Positions 17,134-26,987 of a stretch of 64,000 nucleotides of DNA are shown one piece after another. The notes below the pieces were generated by a model, which worked only from the letters and a program-made list of their open reading frames with translations, was not told the origin of the DNA and searched no databases. A program made the translations under genes and the position numbers. Source of the stretch: Lipingzhangella_A rawalii (lineage in GTDB: Bacteria; Actinomycetota; Actinomycetes; Streptosporangiales; Streptosporangiaceae); assembly GCF_031628175.1 (NCBI RefSeq), contig NZ_JAVLVT010000001.1, positions 62,001-126,000 on the forward strand, written 5' to 3'. Each line of letters starts with the position of its first letter. The stretch's first letter is position 1.

Positions 17134-17589
17134 GTGGTGGAGCACGTCGGATACACGACATCCGAGCAGGCCGAACCGCACAGGCACGCGGACTCCTGGA
17201 CAGCCGGGCAGCGTTGGGACGCCCGAGAGCTGTCCACACTGGTGGTGTCGCATGGGCTCGGTACGGTCCGTGTGCACGGGGATCCACGGTTCGTACTCCT
17301 GCGGCGCCGGTTCCGAACCCGGATGGTGCTGCTGTTGTCGGGTGTGCTCGCCTGGTACCTGGGCTACATCGGGCTCACGGCATTCGCTCGGGACCTGCTC
17401 ATCATCGACGTGTACGGCAGCGTCAACATCGCCATGGTGTTGGGTCTGGGCCAGTTCGCCAGCACGTTCCTGCTGGCCTGGATGTTCGGGAGATTCGCGA
17501 GCCGCACCATGGATCCGATCGCGGCGGAGCTGCGTCGCGAACTCGGATCCCGAAACACCCCGGGAACCCCGGGGCAGGTGTCCCGATGA
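17134..17589 (+). CDS. DUF485 membrane protein, partner of acetate symporter
   Basis: 151 residues. DUF485 proteins have two transmembrane helices and are encoded next to ActP/MctC-type cation/acetate symporters. The helices are visible at MVLLLSGVLAWYLGYIGLTA and VLGLGQFASTFLLAWMFG, preceded by the family motif of a short helix and FVLLRRRFRTR. GTG 17134 (or GTG 17137) has a G-rich ribosome-binding stretch about 9 bases upstream. The stop overlaps the symporter start (ATGA), indicating coupled synthesis and a probable accessory role. Confidence 0.9.
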   Translation: MVEHVGYTTSEQAEPHRHADSWTAGQRWDARELSTLVVSHGLGTVRVHGDPRFVLLRRRFRTRMVLLLSGVLAWYLGYIGLTAFARDLLIIDVYGSVNIAMVLGLGQFASTFLLAWMFGRFASRTMDPIAAELRRELGSRNTPGTPGQVSR

Positions 17590-19274
17590 GCAAAGCCATC
17601 CCCGATGCTGCGCTGGACACCACCGTGTCGCTCGAGTTCAGCAGCCACGCCCTGACCCTGCTCCTGTGCGCGCTCTTCGTCGCTCTCACACTGGGGATCA
17701 CCGTGTGGGCGCGGCGCAACACCCGCGGGGCAGTCGACTTCTACGCCGGGGGTCGTCGCTTCGGACCGGTCCAGAACGGGCTGGCACTGACCGGGGACTA
17801 CCTCTCCGCTGCCTCGTTCCTCGGAATCGCCGGCATGATCGCGTTGTGGGGCTACGACGGCTTCCTGTACTCGGTGGGGTTCCTCGTCGCCTGGATGCTG
17901 GTGCTGCCTCTCGCCCAGCTGATGCGCAACACCGGCCGGTTCACCATGGCGGACCTGCCCGGGTACCGCATGCCCCGGATGCGGGTCCGCGCGGCGTGTG
18001 CCTGTGCCACGGTCACGGTCTGCGTGTTCTATCTGCTGGCCCAGATGGTCGCGGCGGGGGCGCTCGTGGCGATGCTGGTGGGCACCACTGCCACCAGCAC
18101 CCGGATCATGGGCATCGTCGGAGTGGGCGTCCTGATGATCGTGTACGTGATGTACGGGGGCATGAAAGGCGCCACCTGGCTACAGATCATCAAGGCGGTC
18201 CTGTTGTTGCTGGGTTCGGCGCTGGTGTGCGTTCTGGTGCTCGCCCAGTTCGGATTCGACCCCAGCCGTCTGCTCACCTCGGCATCCGATGCCAGCAGCC
18301 ACGGAACCCAGCTGCTCCAGCCCGGCCTGTACCTGGGGCAGGACGTGCCCGGGGACACGGCCCAGACCCTGGTCAACAAGCTCGACCTGTTCAGTCTGGG
18401 GTTGGGGCTGGTTCTGGGAACGGCGGCCCTGCCGCACGTCCTGATTCGCTTCTACACCGTCCCCGACGGTACGGCGGCGCGGTCCTCGGTCCGGTGGGCC
18501 ATCGCCCTGATCGGCGCCTTCTACCTGATGACACTGGTTCTGGGCTTCGGTGCGGCCGCCATCGTGGGACGGGACGCGATCCTGGACCAGGACCGCAGCG
18601 GCAATACCGCGGTCCCACAACTGGCATTGGCCCTGGGGGAGTCCCTGGGTGGTGCCGTGGGCGGTGCCGTTCTGCTGGCGTTCATCTCCGCGGTGGCGCT
18701 GGCCACGATCCTCGCCGTCGTTGCCAGCCTGACCCTGGCGTCTTCCATGTCGCTGGCGCACGACGTGTTTGGACACATCGTCATGTGGGGGCGTCCCAAG
18801 GAGTCCCAGGAGGTCGGGGTTGCCCGGGTCTGTGCCGCCGTGGTCGGGGTGGTGGCGATCGGACTCGCGATCCTGGCTCGGGACCTGAATGTGGCGTTCC
18901 TGGTTGGTCTTGCCTTCTCGGTCGCCGCGGCGGCGAATCTTCCGGTGATCCTGCTGTCGCTGTTCTGGCGGAGATTCAACAGCCGGGGAGTGCTGTGGGG
19001 TATCGCCGGGGGACTGGTGTCCTCGATCACCCTGGTACTGCTCTCACCGGTGGTGTCCGGCAAGACCGATCCGCAGACCGGGGAGAACCTCTCGCTCCTT
19101 CCAGCCTGGATCAACATCCAGGTGTTCCCGCTGGAGAATCCCGGCATCGTGGCGATTCCCGTCGGCTTTCTGTGTGCGGTGCTCGGCACGCTCACCTGTC
19201 GGGAGTACGATCCCGAGCGTTACCAGGACCTCCAGCTCCGCTCCCTCACCGGCAGCGGAGCCGCGCGCTCCTAG
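17586..19274 (+). CDS. Sodium/solute symporter, acetate/pyruvate type (ActP/MctC-like)
   Basis: 562 residues, SSS family, about 13 transmembrane helices. The conserved sodium-site region AGGRRFGPVQNGLALTGDYL is followed by SAASFLGIAGMIALWGYDG, typical of cation/acetate symporters. PHVLIRFYTVPDG is the other signature. ATG 17586 overlaps the DUF485 stop. Substrate is inferred from family (acetate, possibly pyruvate/propionate) and from the DUF485 neighbour. Confidence 0.93.
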   Translation: MSKAIPDAALDTTVSLEFSSHALTLLLCALFVALTLGITVWARRNTRGAVDFYAGGRRFGPVQNGLALTGDYLSAASFLGIAGMIALWGYDGFLYSVGFLVAWMLVLPLAQLMRNTGRFTMADLPGYRMPRMRVRAACACATVTVCVFYLLAQMVAAGALVAMLVGTTATSTRIMGIVGVGVLMIVYVMYGGMKGATWLQIIKAVLLLLGSALVCVLVLAQFGFDPSRLLTSASDASSHGTQLLQPGLYLGQDVPGDTAQTLVNKLDLFSLGLGLVLGTAALPHVLIRFYTVPDGTAARSSVRWAIALIGAFYLMTLVLGFGAAAIVGRDAILDQDRSGNTAVPQLALALGESLGGAVGGAVLLAFISAVALATILAVVASLTLASSMSLAHDVFGHIVMWGRPKESQEVGVARVCAAVVGVVAIGLAILARDLNVAFLVGLAFSVAAAANLPVILLSLFWRRFNSRGVLWGIAGGLVSSITLVLLSPVVSGKTDPQTGENLSLLPAWINIQVFPLENPGIVAIPVGFLCAVLGTLTCREYDPERYQDLQLRSLTGSGAARS

Positions 19275-19500
19275 GCAGTGCTGGCTGGGCAGGGCCGTAT
19301 CGAATGTCGGTGGGATGGGCAGGTGCGGGCTCACACACCACTCCTGTCCGCACCGTGGCCAGCACGGTGGGCAGGGGATCGGCACCGACCCGAACCACCG
19401 GGCGGGGACACCCCCAGTCGTATCCGCAGCGCGCCGGCACCAGCCCCGAAGTCACGCCCCCGGACGGCGGTACCAGCGCGATCGGTCCCAGGGAAGCCAG

Positions 19501-19513
19501 TAGCCTTGGGCGA
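19501..19513 (+). promoter_or_regulatory. Leaderless promoter -10 of the phosphotransferase gene
   Basis: TAGCCT is followed by exactly 7 nt and then ATG 19514, the spacing expected for transcription starting at the first base of the start codon. No Shine-Dalgarno sequence is present. Confidence 0.5.
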
Positions 19514-20392
19514 ATGAGTACGGGTCCACGGCGGGAGCCTCCCCACTCCCGGAGGTATCACGAAACGGCCACACAGCCGGAGCTGAGGCTACCCGCCGGC
19601 GACGTAACCGAAGGCGTGGTCCGGGTCGGCGACACGGTCCGTCGCCCCCACCAGCCACAGAGTCTCGCCGTGGCCGAGTATCTCGATCACCTGGAGCGGG
19701 TCGGGTTTCCGGGAAGTCCTCGTTACCTCGGGCGCGACGATTCTGGCCGGGACGTGTTGACCTTCCTGCCTGGCCACGTTCCGGGAGATCCCGTCGAGCC
19801 CTGGGCCACAGACGAGCGATTGTTGACCAGTGTGGGCCGGTTGCTGCGTGCCCTGCACACCGCCTCGGCCGGTTTTGCCGCGGACCGTGGTTTCGCCGCT
19901 CCGGCCGGTTCGACCTGGCGCAGGGACCTGGTTCCGGTGCACCTGCCCGCACCGGAGCCGCAACCGGAACTGGTCTCCCATCTCGACGTGACGCCGCAGA
20001 ACGTGGTGGTGCGCGACGGCGAGGCCGTGGGCCTCGTGGATTTCGATCTCGCCGGCCCCACCACGCGACTCACCGACCTCTACAACACCGCGATGCACTG
20101 GGTTCCGCTGTGCGCCCCCGAGGATCTACGGCCACCGTGGGACGTCGTCGACCAGCTTTCACGGCTGCGCGCACTGGTCGACGCCTACGGGGCGACCTCC
20201 GGAGAACGCTCCAGTCTGCTCGACCTCGGGATCGCACGCGCGGATGTCTCCTGGGAGCGGATGCGTGCCTCCGCCGAACAGCTGGGTGGCGGTTGGGCCC
20301 GAATGTGGCGTGCGGGGGTCGGCGACATGATCCTCAGGCGCAAGCGTTGGCTCGTGTCCCGGCGCGCGGAGCTGGCCGCGGCTCTGGTTTAG
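19514..20392 (+). CDS. Phosphotransferase of the APH/kinase fold
   Basis: 292 residues. The aminoglycoside-phosphotransferase/choline-kinase fold is visible from the catalytic loop SHLDVTPQNVVV (Brenner-type HxDxxxxN) and the metal-binding VGLVDFDLAG. Preceding blocks VLTFLPGHVPG and LLRALHTAS are typical of APH-family proteins of actinomycetes. The substrate cannot be told from sequence, and a resistance role should not be assumed. ATG 19514 is supported by a leaderless promoter. Convergent with pgl. Confidence 0.88.
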   Translation: MSTGPRREPPHSRRYHETATQPELRLPAGDVTEGVVRVGDTVRRPHQPQSLAVAEYLDHLERVGFPGSPRYLGRDDSGRDVLTFLPGHVPGDPVEPWATDERLLTSVGRLLRALHTASAGFAADRGFAAPAGSTWRRDLVPVHLPAPEPQPELVSHLDVTPQNVVVRDGEAVGLVDFDLAGPTTRLTDLYNTAMHWVPLCAPEDLRPPWDVVDQLSRLRALVDAYGATSGERSSLLDLGIARADVSWERMRASAEQLGGGWARMWRAGVGDMILRRKRWLVSRRAELAAALV

Positions 20393-20607
20393 GTCCGGGG
20401 TGTGGGTTTGGTTTGGTGAACGGTTTCGGACCTGCGTCTGCGGCCCTGCTCCCGAACGAGGATCGCTGTTCCGCTGTGCTCGCACAGTCAATCCGGGATG
20501 TAGGTGGCGAAGCTGAGGGTAGCGGCCTCGGTCGCCACACCGGGTCTGCGCCACGCGCGTTCCAGGAAACTCCCGAGGCTGGGCAGGTGGCCCTGTGCGG
20601 CCAGCGG

Positions 20608-21390
20608 TCACAGGACCCCGGGGGAGGCCATCGACCGCGGAAGTTCACCGGCCGCGGATTCGTCCACCAGGTAGAGCGTCTGTTCCCGTCCCCAGGCCCC
20701 CGCCGCCGGAACCTGCACGGGCCCACCTCCGGACACGGCCAGGCGGACCGCGGGTGCCTTCGCCGCCCCCGCGGCCAACAGCCACACCTGCCGTGCGTTC
20801 CGGATCGCCGGAAACGTCAAGGTGAGGCGGGTCGGCGGAGGTTTCGGCGCACCGTGCACGGCCACGACACTGCGTTCCTCCTCGTACACCGCGGGCTGTT
20901 CCGGAAACAGCGAGGCCACATGGGCGTCCGGTCCGATCCCCAGCAGGCACACGTCGAACCAGGGAACCGGGGCATGGTCCTGCGCGCGCGTGGCGTGCCG
21001 CAGCGCTTGAGCGTACTGCTCGGCTGCCCGCTCGGGGGTGGCCTCGTCCGCGTCGTCGGAGGCCGCGAACGGACGGATCCGGTTCGGGTCGAGGGGAACC
21101 CGGTCGAGGAGGGCGGCGCGTGCCTGGGTTTCGTTGCGGTCGGGATCGCCGCGGGGGAGGAAGCGTTCGTCTCCCCACCAGACGTCCAGCCGCTGCCAGT
21201 CCACCGCGTCGCGGGCGGGAGCTACTGCAAGCTGCTCCAAGGTGGCGATACCAATCCCCCCGCCCGTGAGTACGACCGAGGCCGCGCCTCGCGCAGCCTG
21301 CGCGTCGACGATGCGGGTGACCAGACGGGCCGCCGTGGCGCGGGCGAGAAGTTCCCCGTCCGGGTGGATGACGACGCTGGGATGGGACAT
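20608..21390 (-). CDS. pgl: 6-phosphogluconolactonase (DevB type)
   Basis: 260 residues. Hydrolyses 6-phosphogluconolactone, the second step of the oxidative pentose-phosphate pathway. Motifs: VVLTGGGIGIATLEQL near the N-terminus, WWGDERFLPRGDPDRNE, and LLGIGPDAHVASLFPE. The usual TGGSTP is altered to TGGGIG, but the catalytic H in DAHVASL is kept. Last gene of the tkt-tal-pgi-zwf-opcA-pgl operon. AAGGAG precedes the ATG. Confidence 0.93.
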   Translation of the reverse strand: MSHPSVVIHPDGELLARATAARLVTRIVDAQAARGAASVVLTGGGIGIATLEQLAVAPARDAVDWQRLDVWWGDERFLPRGDPDRNETQARAALLDRVPLDPNRIRPFAASDDADEATPERAAEQYAQALRHATRAQDHAPVPWFDVCLLGIGPDAHVASLFPEQPAVYEEERSVVAVHGAPKPPPTRLTLTFPAIRNARQVWLLAAGAAKAPAVRLAVSGGGPVQVPAAGAWGREQTLYLVDESAAGELPRSMASPGVL

Positions 21391-21425
21391 GCGGCGGCTC
21401 CTTGGGCAACGGGATGGTCAGACCG

Positions 21426-22334
21426 TCAGACTGTCAGGGCGTCCAGGTGGCGGGCGGCCTGCTCATAGGTGACGTCCGGGTCGAGCCGGCGTAGTTCTTC
21501 AGCGAGTGCTTCGGCGGGGCCGCGGCGTGGGAGGGAGACGGTCTGGTCGGGAAAGCCCGGACGTGACAGGGTCGCGGTGCGCCCGTCGAGGCGGTGCAGC
21601 GCGATCCGGCCACAGTCGGTGTCCAGCGTGGCCGCGGTGATGCCGGGGCCGGTGGAGGTGCTTCGGCGCACGGGTACGTCCAGGCGCAGGGAAAGCCAGG
21701 ACGCCAACAGGTCCGCGCTCGGCTGGTGGGTGGCCGCGGTCACCTCGGCCGCCGTGACCCAGCCACAGGGTTGGTCCATCGTCGACGCGAGTAGGGATCG
21801 CCACGGAGTGATCCGGGTCCAGGTCAGGTCGGTGTCGCCGGGGCGGTAGTGCTCGATGCGCGTACGCAGATCGGTGTACGGATCCGGGGCGGAGGCCGCG
21901 TCGGTGATCCTACGGTGCGCGAGCCGCCCCACCGGATCCTCGGCAGGGTGCAGGGGGCCCGCTCCGGGCCACCACACGACCACCGGGCTGTCCGGTACCA
22001 GGAGGGGGATGACAACCGAGTCGGCGTGGTCGCCGAGCGGTCCGTACAGGCGCAGCAGCAGGGTCTCACCGGGGCCGGACGTGCCCGACCGACGGATCTC
22101 GGCGTCCACAGCCGGGTCGGCGTCCGGGTCCCGACGGATCAGAGCAACGATGCGGCTGGGATGCTCCTTACCTGCCTCCGTCGCCGCCTGCACAGCCTCG
22201 AAATGGGTGGCTTCGTCCGTGACCACGACGAGGGTGAGCACCATGTTCATGGCGCCACCACCGATGCTGTGCCGTTCCGCGGCCAGTGTCTCGGTGATCT
22301 GGCCGGTGGTGGTACGCGGTAGGTACAGCGTCAT
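21426..22334 (-). CDS. opcA: Glucose-6-phosphate dehydrogenase assembly protein OpcA
   Basis: 302 residues. OpcA is an allosteric partner needed for full G6PDH activity in cyanobacteria and actinobacteria. Conserved features: the early VLTLVVVTDE stretch, SRIVALIRRDPD, GETLLLRLYGPLGDHADSVVIPLLVPDSPVVVWW (a run of small blocks), and DLTWTRITPWRSLLA. It sits directly between zwf and pgl, the usual actinobacterial order. GGGGAGAG lies before the ATG. Confidence 0.95.
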   Translation of the reverse strand: MTLYLPRTTTGQITETLAAERHSIGGGAMNMVLTLVVVTDEATHFEAVQAATEAGKEHPSRIVALIRRDPDADPAVDAEIRRSGTSGPGETLLLRLYGPLGDHADSVVIPLLVPDSPVVVWWPGAGPLHPAEDPVGRLAHRRITDAASAPDPYTDLRTRIEHYRPGDTDLTWTRITPWRSLLASTMDQPCGWVTAAEVTAATHQPSADLLASWLSLRLDVPVRRSTSTGPGITAATLDTDCGRIALHRLDGRTATLSRPGFPDQTVSLPRRGPAEALAEELRRLDPDVTYEQAARHLDALTV

Positions 22335-22364
22335 GTTCTCTCCCCGTGCGGCCGGATGGGCGGC

Positions 22365-23909
22365 TCAGGGACGGCGCCACTGGCGTCCGTCCCGGGTCAG
22401 TAGCTCGTGCGCACAGTGCGGCCCCCAGGTGCCGGCCGCGTACTGCTCCGGCTGCCCCTCCTTGGCCCAGTGTTCCTCGATCGGGTCGAGGATCTGCCAG
22501 GACAGTTCCACCTCCTGTTGGCGGGGAAACAGGGGCGGGTCCCCGATGAGGACATCCAGGATGAGGCGTTCGTAGGCTTCGGGGCTTGACTCCGTGAACG
22601 ACTCCCCGTAGGCGAAGTCCATACTCACGTCCCGAACCTCCATCGCCGTGCCCGGAACCTTGGATCCGAACCGTAGGGTCACCCCCTCGTCGGGCTGGAT
22701 CCGTAGCACCAGGGCGTTGGAGCCGAGCTCGGCGACGTCCGCGGAGTTGAAAAAGGCGTGTGGTGCGTTCTGGAACACCAGGGCAACTTCGGTCACCCGG
22801 CGCCCCAGCCGCTTCCCGGTCCGGAGGTAGAAGGGCACCCCGGACCATCGCCGGGTCGCCACCCCGAGCTTCAGCGCCGCGTAGGTTTCCGTGGTGGAGT
22901 CGGTGGGGATCCCCTCCTCCTCGAGATATCCCGTGACCGGAGCCCCGCCCTGCCAGCCGGCGGCGTACTGACCTCGGGCCGTCTCCCGCGCGAGGTCCTG
23001 CGGCAGGGTTACCGCGGACAGTACCTTCTCCTTCTCCGCGCGGATGGCATCGGCCGTGAACGAGACGGGTTCTTCCATGGCCACCAGCGCGAGCAGCTGG
23101 AGCAGGTGGTTTTGGATCACGTCCCGGGCCGCCCCGATCCCGTCGTAGTACCCGGCACGCCCCTCCACTCCCACGTCCTCGGCCATGGTGATCTGGACGT
23201 GATCCACAAAACCGCGGTTCCACAGGGGTTCGAACAGGGTGTTGGCGAAGCGCAGCGCCAGGATGTTCTGGACGGTTTCCTTACCCAGGTAGTGATCGAT
23301 CCGGAAAACGGAGTGCGGGGGGAACACCTCGTCGACGACGGCGTTGAGCTCCTGGGCGCTGGACAGGTCGTGCCCGAACGGCTTCTCGATCACCACCCTC
23401 CGCCAGGCCTCATCGGAAGCGTCCGCCAGACCGCTACGTTTGAGCTGGGTCACCACGGTTGGAAACAGTTTGGGTGGTAGGGAGAGGTAGAAGGCGTAGT
23501 TGCCTCCCGTGCCGAGGTCCGAGTCCAGCTCCCGCACGGTGCGGGCGAGCGTGTCGAAGGCCTCGTCGTCGTCAAGGTCGCCGGGAACGAAACGCATACC
23601 TTCCCTGAGCTGACGCCACACGTCCTCCGAGAACGGGGTGCGGGCGTGCTCACGGACGGCGTCGTGGGCGACCTGGGCGAAGTCCTGGTCGGCCCAGTCC
23701 CGGCGCGCGAAACCCACCAGTCCGAATCCGGGGGGCAACAGGCCACGGTTGGCGAGGTCATAAACCGCGGGCAGCAGCTTCTTGCGTGCCAGGTCTCCGG
23801 TCACACCGAACAGGACCAGCGCACCGGGGCCGGCGATGCGCGGCAGCCGCCGGTCGGAGGCGGCCCGGAGCGGGTTGGGAACCGCCCCGGGCATGATGGG
23901 TTCCTTCAC
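22365..23909 (-). CDS. zwf: Glucose-6-phosphate 1-dehydrogenase
   Basis: 514 residues. Oxidises glucose-6-phosphate to 6-phosphogluconolactone with NADP. The dinucleotide motif GVTGDLA is at residues 35-41. The active-site signature RIDHYLGKE is at residues 203-211, and the catalytic EKPFGHD region is near 175-181. The GTG start at 23909 has GAGGAGG about 8 bases upstream, favoured over the in-frame ATG at 23894. Operon with pgi upstream and opcA downstream. Confidence 0.97.
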   Translation of the reverse strand: MKEPIMPGAVPNPLRAASDRRLPRIAGPGALVLFGVTGDLARKKLLPAVYDLANRGLLPPGFGLVGFARRDWADQDFAQVAHDAVREHARTPFSEDVWRQLREGMRFVPGDLDDDEAFDTLARTVRELDSDLGTGGNYAFYLSLPPKLFPTVVTQLKRSGLADASDEAWRRVVIEKPFGHDLSSAQELNAVVDEVFPPHSVFRIDHYLGKETVQNILALRFANTLFEPLWNRGFVDHVQITMAEDVGVEGRAGYYDGIGAARDVIQNHLLQLLALVAMEEPVSFTADAIRAEKEKVLSAVTLPQDLARETARGQYAAGWQGGAPVTGYLEEEGIPTDSTTETYAALKLGVATRRWSGVPFYLRTGKRLGRRVTEVALVFQNAPHAFFNSADVAELGSNALVLRIQPDEGVTLRFGSKVPGTAMEVRDVSMDFAYGESFTESSPEAYERLILDVLIGDPPLFPRQQEVELSWQILDPIEEHWAKEGQPEQYAAGTWGPHCAHELLTRDGRQWRRP

Positions 23910-23945
23910 CTCGATGCCTCCTCGCTGTGTGGGACTCCCGTGTTG

Positions 23946-25673
23946 CTAGCTCGCTACCCGCCGGAGTGCGTCGACGACACGGGCCACCCCCTCGGCGCGG
24001 TCCCGCAGGTGCAGCCGCACTGTGGGGCGGTCACGGCGCGTCAGCGCCTCCAGGTCCCCCTGTGCCTGAGCCCGCTGGAGCCGAGCAAAGGTGTAGGGCC
24101 GGTCCGGAATGGCCACATCCTGGGGTGCTTCCCCGGTGATCTGGAGGAAAGCGCCCGAGCGGGGGCCGCCCTTGTGATACTGGCCCGTGGAGTGCAGGTA
24201 GCGCGGCCCCCACCCGAAGGTGACCGGGCGGGTGGTTCCCCGTGCCAGCAGGGTGCGAATCTCGGTGGCGCGCGTGTCGACATCCCGGTCGAGATACGCC
24301 AGGACGGCGAGATACCCGTCCTCGGGAACGGTGGCGAGGAGGGCGCGCAGGAGATCGGGGAGATCCTCGTGGACCGCTAGCTCCCGACTGGCGGGGGAAT
24401 CGCCCAGGTACACCTCGACCGGCCCGGCCACCAGGTGCGGCTTCGATGCTGGGGTGCCGGTGTTCTCGTCCTCGGGCGCGGCCAAGAGTGCCTTCGTGTT
24501 GTCCTTGGACTCGGTGACGTTGGGCTGGTTGAACGGGTCGATTCCCAACAGGCGCCCAGCGACCGCCGTGGCGTACTCCCAAGCTAGGAACTGTGCCCCC
24601 AGGGGACCGGTCACGGTCGTGTCCACCAGCGCGGTGGTCTCCGAGGCTCCGGCGGTGGCGGCGGTTTCCACCCGCAGCGCATGGGCGTCGGGAGCGGGGG
24701 CGACCCCGGGAACGCTGGTCTCGGGAACCACAACCGGTAGCAGGCCGGTGCCGTCCTTCCCGGTCGACTCGGCAACGAGTTGCTCGATCCAGTCGCCGAG
24801 TCCGGTGCTCGCGCTTCCGGTGACCAGGAGCTTGTCGTGGCCCCACCAGCCACCCAACAGCGCGCCGAGGATCAGCGCCGGATTCTCCTCGGGCGGCGCG
24901 GACAGGGAGGCCATGAGGGCCTCGGCCTCGTCCAGCAGCGCGGCCACGTCCACACCCGCCAGGGCAGCGGGCACCAGACCGAATGCGCTCAGCGCACTGT
25001 AGCGTCCCCCGACATTGGGGTCCGCGAGTACCAGGCTGTATCCCCGCTCCTGGGCCAGCTCGGCCAGCGGGGAGCCGGGGTCGGTCACCGCGACGATGCG
25101 ATCGGCCGGATCGATGCCGGCCTCCCGGAACGCCTGCTCGTAGGCCCGGCGATGACTGTCGGTTTCGATGGTGGTTCCGCTCTTGCTGGCCACGACCAGC
25201 ACCGTGCGTTCCAGCCGATCAGCCAGGCAGGAGTGAACCTGCTGCGGATCGGTGGTGTCCAGCACAGTGAGTTCGCATCCGCGGCTCGCCGCGATCACCT
25301 CCGGCGCGAGCGAGGAGCCCCCCATCCCGGACAGAACCACATGGTCCAGTCCGGCATCGCGCGTGTTCGCGGCCAGTTCCGACAGCCGGGGGAGAAGTTC
25401 CCGCGATGTTCGGGGAAGGCGCAGCCAGTCCAGCCGCACCGCGGCCTCCGCCGCGGCATCCGGCCCCCACAGTTCCGAGTCACGCTCGGTGAGCCGCGGG
25501 GCGACCCGATCCTCGACCAGGGACTCCAGTGCGGCCCGGGCGGCGTTGTGGACCGCCGAACGCGCCGAGACGGTCAGACCTCCGGCGCTCACCGTCGACG
25601 TGGCGGCAGGGGGCGCACTGGCCTCCCCGGATTCCGTGGCTGGCATGGGGTTGTTCGGATCGGTGCTGCGCAC
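23946..25673 (-). CDS. pgi: Glucose-6-phosphate isomerase
   Basis: 575 residues. Interconverts glucose-6-phosphate and fructose-6-phosphate. Sugar-isomerase (SIS) motifs: HVVLSGMGGSSLAPEVIA, LVVASKSGTTIET, VAVTDPGSPL, and the later GKDGTGLLPVVVP and NPFNQPNV-like IDPFNQPNVTESK. The protein is of the longer actinobacterial type found between tal and zwf. Here it links the fructose-6-phosphate made by Tkt/Tal back to Zwf, allowing cycling of the pathway. Confidence 0.93.
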   Translation of the reverse strand: MRSTDPNNPMPATESGEASAPPAATSTVSAGGLTVSARSAVHNAARAALESLVEDRVAPRLTERDSELWGPDAAAEAAVRLDWLRLPRTSRELLPRLSELAANTRDAGLDHVVLSGMGGSSLAPEVIAASRGCELTVLDTTDPQQVHSCLADRLERTVLVVASKSGTTIETDSHRRAYEQAFREAGIDPADRIVAVTDPGSPLAELAQERGYSLVLADPNVGGRYSALSAFGLVPAALAGVDVAALLDEAEALMASLSAPPEENPALILGALLGGWWGHDKLLVTGSASTGLGDWIEQLVAESTGKDGTGLLPVVVPETSVPGVAPAPDAHALRVETAATAGASETTALVDTTVTGPLGAQFLAWEYATAVAGRLLGIDPFNQPNVTESKDNTKALLAAPEDENTGTPASKPHLVAGPVEVYLGDSPASRELAVHEDLPDLLRALLATVPEDGYLAVLAYLDRDVDTRATEIRTLLARGTTRPVTFGWGPRYLHSTGQYHKGGPRSGAFLQITGEAPQDVAIPDRPYTFARLQRAQAQGDLEALTRRDRPTVRLHLRDRAEGVARVVDALRRVAS

Positions 25674-25685
25674 TGGCTCCCACTC

Positions 25686-26792
25686 TCACCTTCGGACGGA
25701 CAGGGCGTCGGCGACACTCGCCAGCAGCTCCGTCCATGACTGCTCGAACTTCTGCACACCCTGCTCTTCGAGGACCCGGACCACGTCGTCATAGTCCACG
25801 CCCACCTCCGCGAGGGCATCCAGGTCGGCACGTGCCTGCTCGTAGGTGCCGCGGATCGTGTCGCCACGGATCTTTCCGTGGTCGGCGGTGGCGTGCAGTG
25901 TCGCCTCCGGCATTGTGTTGACCGACGACGGCGCCACCAGCTCGGTCACGTAACGGGTGTCGTCGAACGCGGGATCCTTGACACCCGTAGAGGCCCACAG
26001 CGGACGCTGGGGCTGGGCTCCATCCGCGGCCAGGGACCGCCAACGCTCCGAGGCCAGCACGTGCTCAAACTCGGCGTAGGCAAGGCGGGCATTGGCGATG
26101 GCGGCGCGTCCACGCAGGGAGGTGGCCGCCTCGGAGCCCACCTCGGCGAGGCGTCGGTCGACCTCACTGTCCACGCGACTCACGAAGAAGGAGGCCACCG
26201 ATCCGATCCCGGACAGGTCCCGTCCCGCCGCACGTGCCTGCTCCATGCCCTCCAGGAAGGCATCCAGAACCGCCCGGTACCGGTCCAGAGAAAAGATCAG
26301 GGTGACGTTGACGCTGATGCCCTCAGCCAAGGCCTGAGCGATCGCCGGCAACCCCTCAACCGTGGCAGGAATCTTGATCATGGTGTTGGGGCGGTCCACC
26401 AGCCACCACAGCGCCCTGGCCTCAGCGAGGGTGCGTTCGGTGTCGTGCGCCAGCCGGGGATCCACCTCCAAGGACACGCGCCCGTCCCGGCTGTCGGTGC
26501 GCTCATAGACAGGCCGCAATACGTCCGCAGCCCAGCGGATGTCGTAGCTGGTGATGGCGCGTACGGCCTCCTCGACGCCGACTCCGCGCATCCGCAGATC
26601 AGCCAGCTGCGCGGAGTAGCTCTCGTCTGAGGCCAGGGCACCGGCGAAAATGGTGGGGTTGGACGTGACCCCGACCACCTCGTGCTTGGTGATCAGCTCG
26701 TCGAGATTCCCGCTGTCCAGCCGTCCCCGGCTGATGTCGTCAAGCCAGACCGCTACGCCCGCCTGGGAGAGTTCGGTGAGTGGATTGGTCAT
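25686..26792 (-). CDS. tal: Transaldolase
   Basis: 368 residues. Transfers a dihydroxyacetone unit between sedoheptulose-7-phosphate and glyceraldehyde-3-phosphate. The Schiff-base lysine is K140 in NTMIKIPATVEGLPAI. The N-terminal signature GVTSNPTIFAGAL is at residues 41-53. ATG 26792 starts the typical MTNPLTELSQ; the frame continues upstream but is not transaldolase-like. Only 12 bp separate it from pgi. Operon member. Confidence 0.96.
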   Translation of the reverse strand: MTNPLTELSQAGVAVWLDDISRGRLDSGNLDELITKHEVVGVTSNPTIFAGALASDESYSAQLADLRMRGVGVEEAVRAITSYDIRWAADVLRPVYERTDSRDGRVSLEVDPRLAHDTERTLAEARALWWLVDRPNTMIKIPATVEGLPAIAQALAEGISVNVTLIFSLDRYRAVLDAFLEGMEQARAAGRDLSGIGSVASFFVSRVDSEVDRRLAEVGSEAATSLRGRAAIANARLAYAEFEHVLASERWRSLAADGAQPQRPLWASTGVKDPAFDDTRYVTELVAPSSVNTMPEATLHATADHGKIRGDTIRGTYEQARADLDALAEVGVDYDDVVRVLEEQGVQKFEQSWTELLASVADALSVRR

Positions 26793-26987
26793 GATCGCCC
26801 TCCATGTCGATGCCTGCCCGGCCCCGCCGGTCGTTAACCCGGCCGGGCCGGTGGCCCCCACCTCGCGCGCTCCAGCCACACCGCCGGGAACGGGAGGAGC
26901 TGGGCCGCCGGCCCGGGGCGGGGTCGTGGATCTGTGCACCCACTGTGCCCCGAGCCACGGCACCGGGCGAGCGGACAGGCCATTCTC

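Noticed and set aside
16184..19513. Very long plus-strand open frame running from 16184 into the phosphotransferase (1402 codons in total)
   Set aside because: Only the part from 19514 has family motifs. The upstream part crosses real genes on both strands in the wrong frame and reflects GC-rich lack of stops.
19514..20392. Aminoglycoside resistance gene
   Set aside because: The APH fold is shared by many metabolic and unknown kinases, and nothing in the sequence or context supports antibiotic modification.
20391..20433. AGGTCCG/CGGACCT repeat between the phosphotransferase and pgl genes as a terminator
   Set aside because: Only 7 bp of stem with a 29-nt loop; too weak to call.
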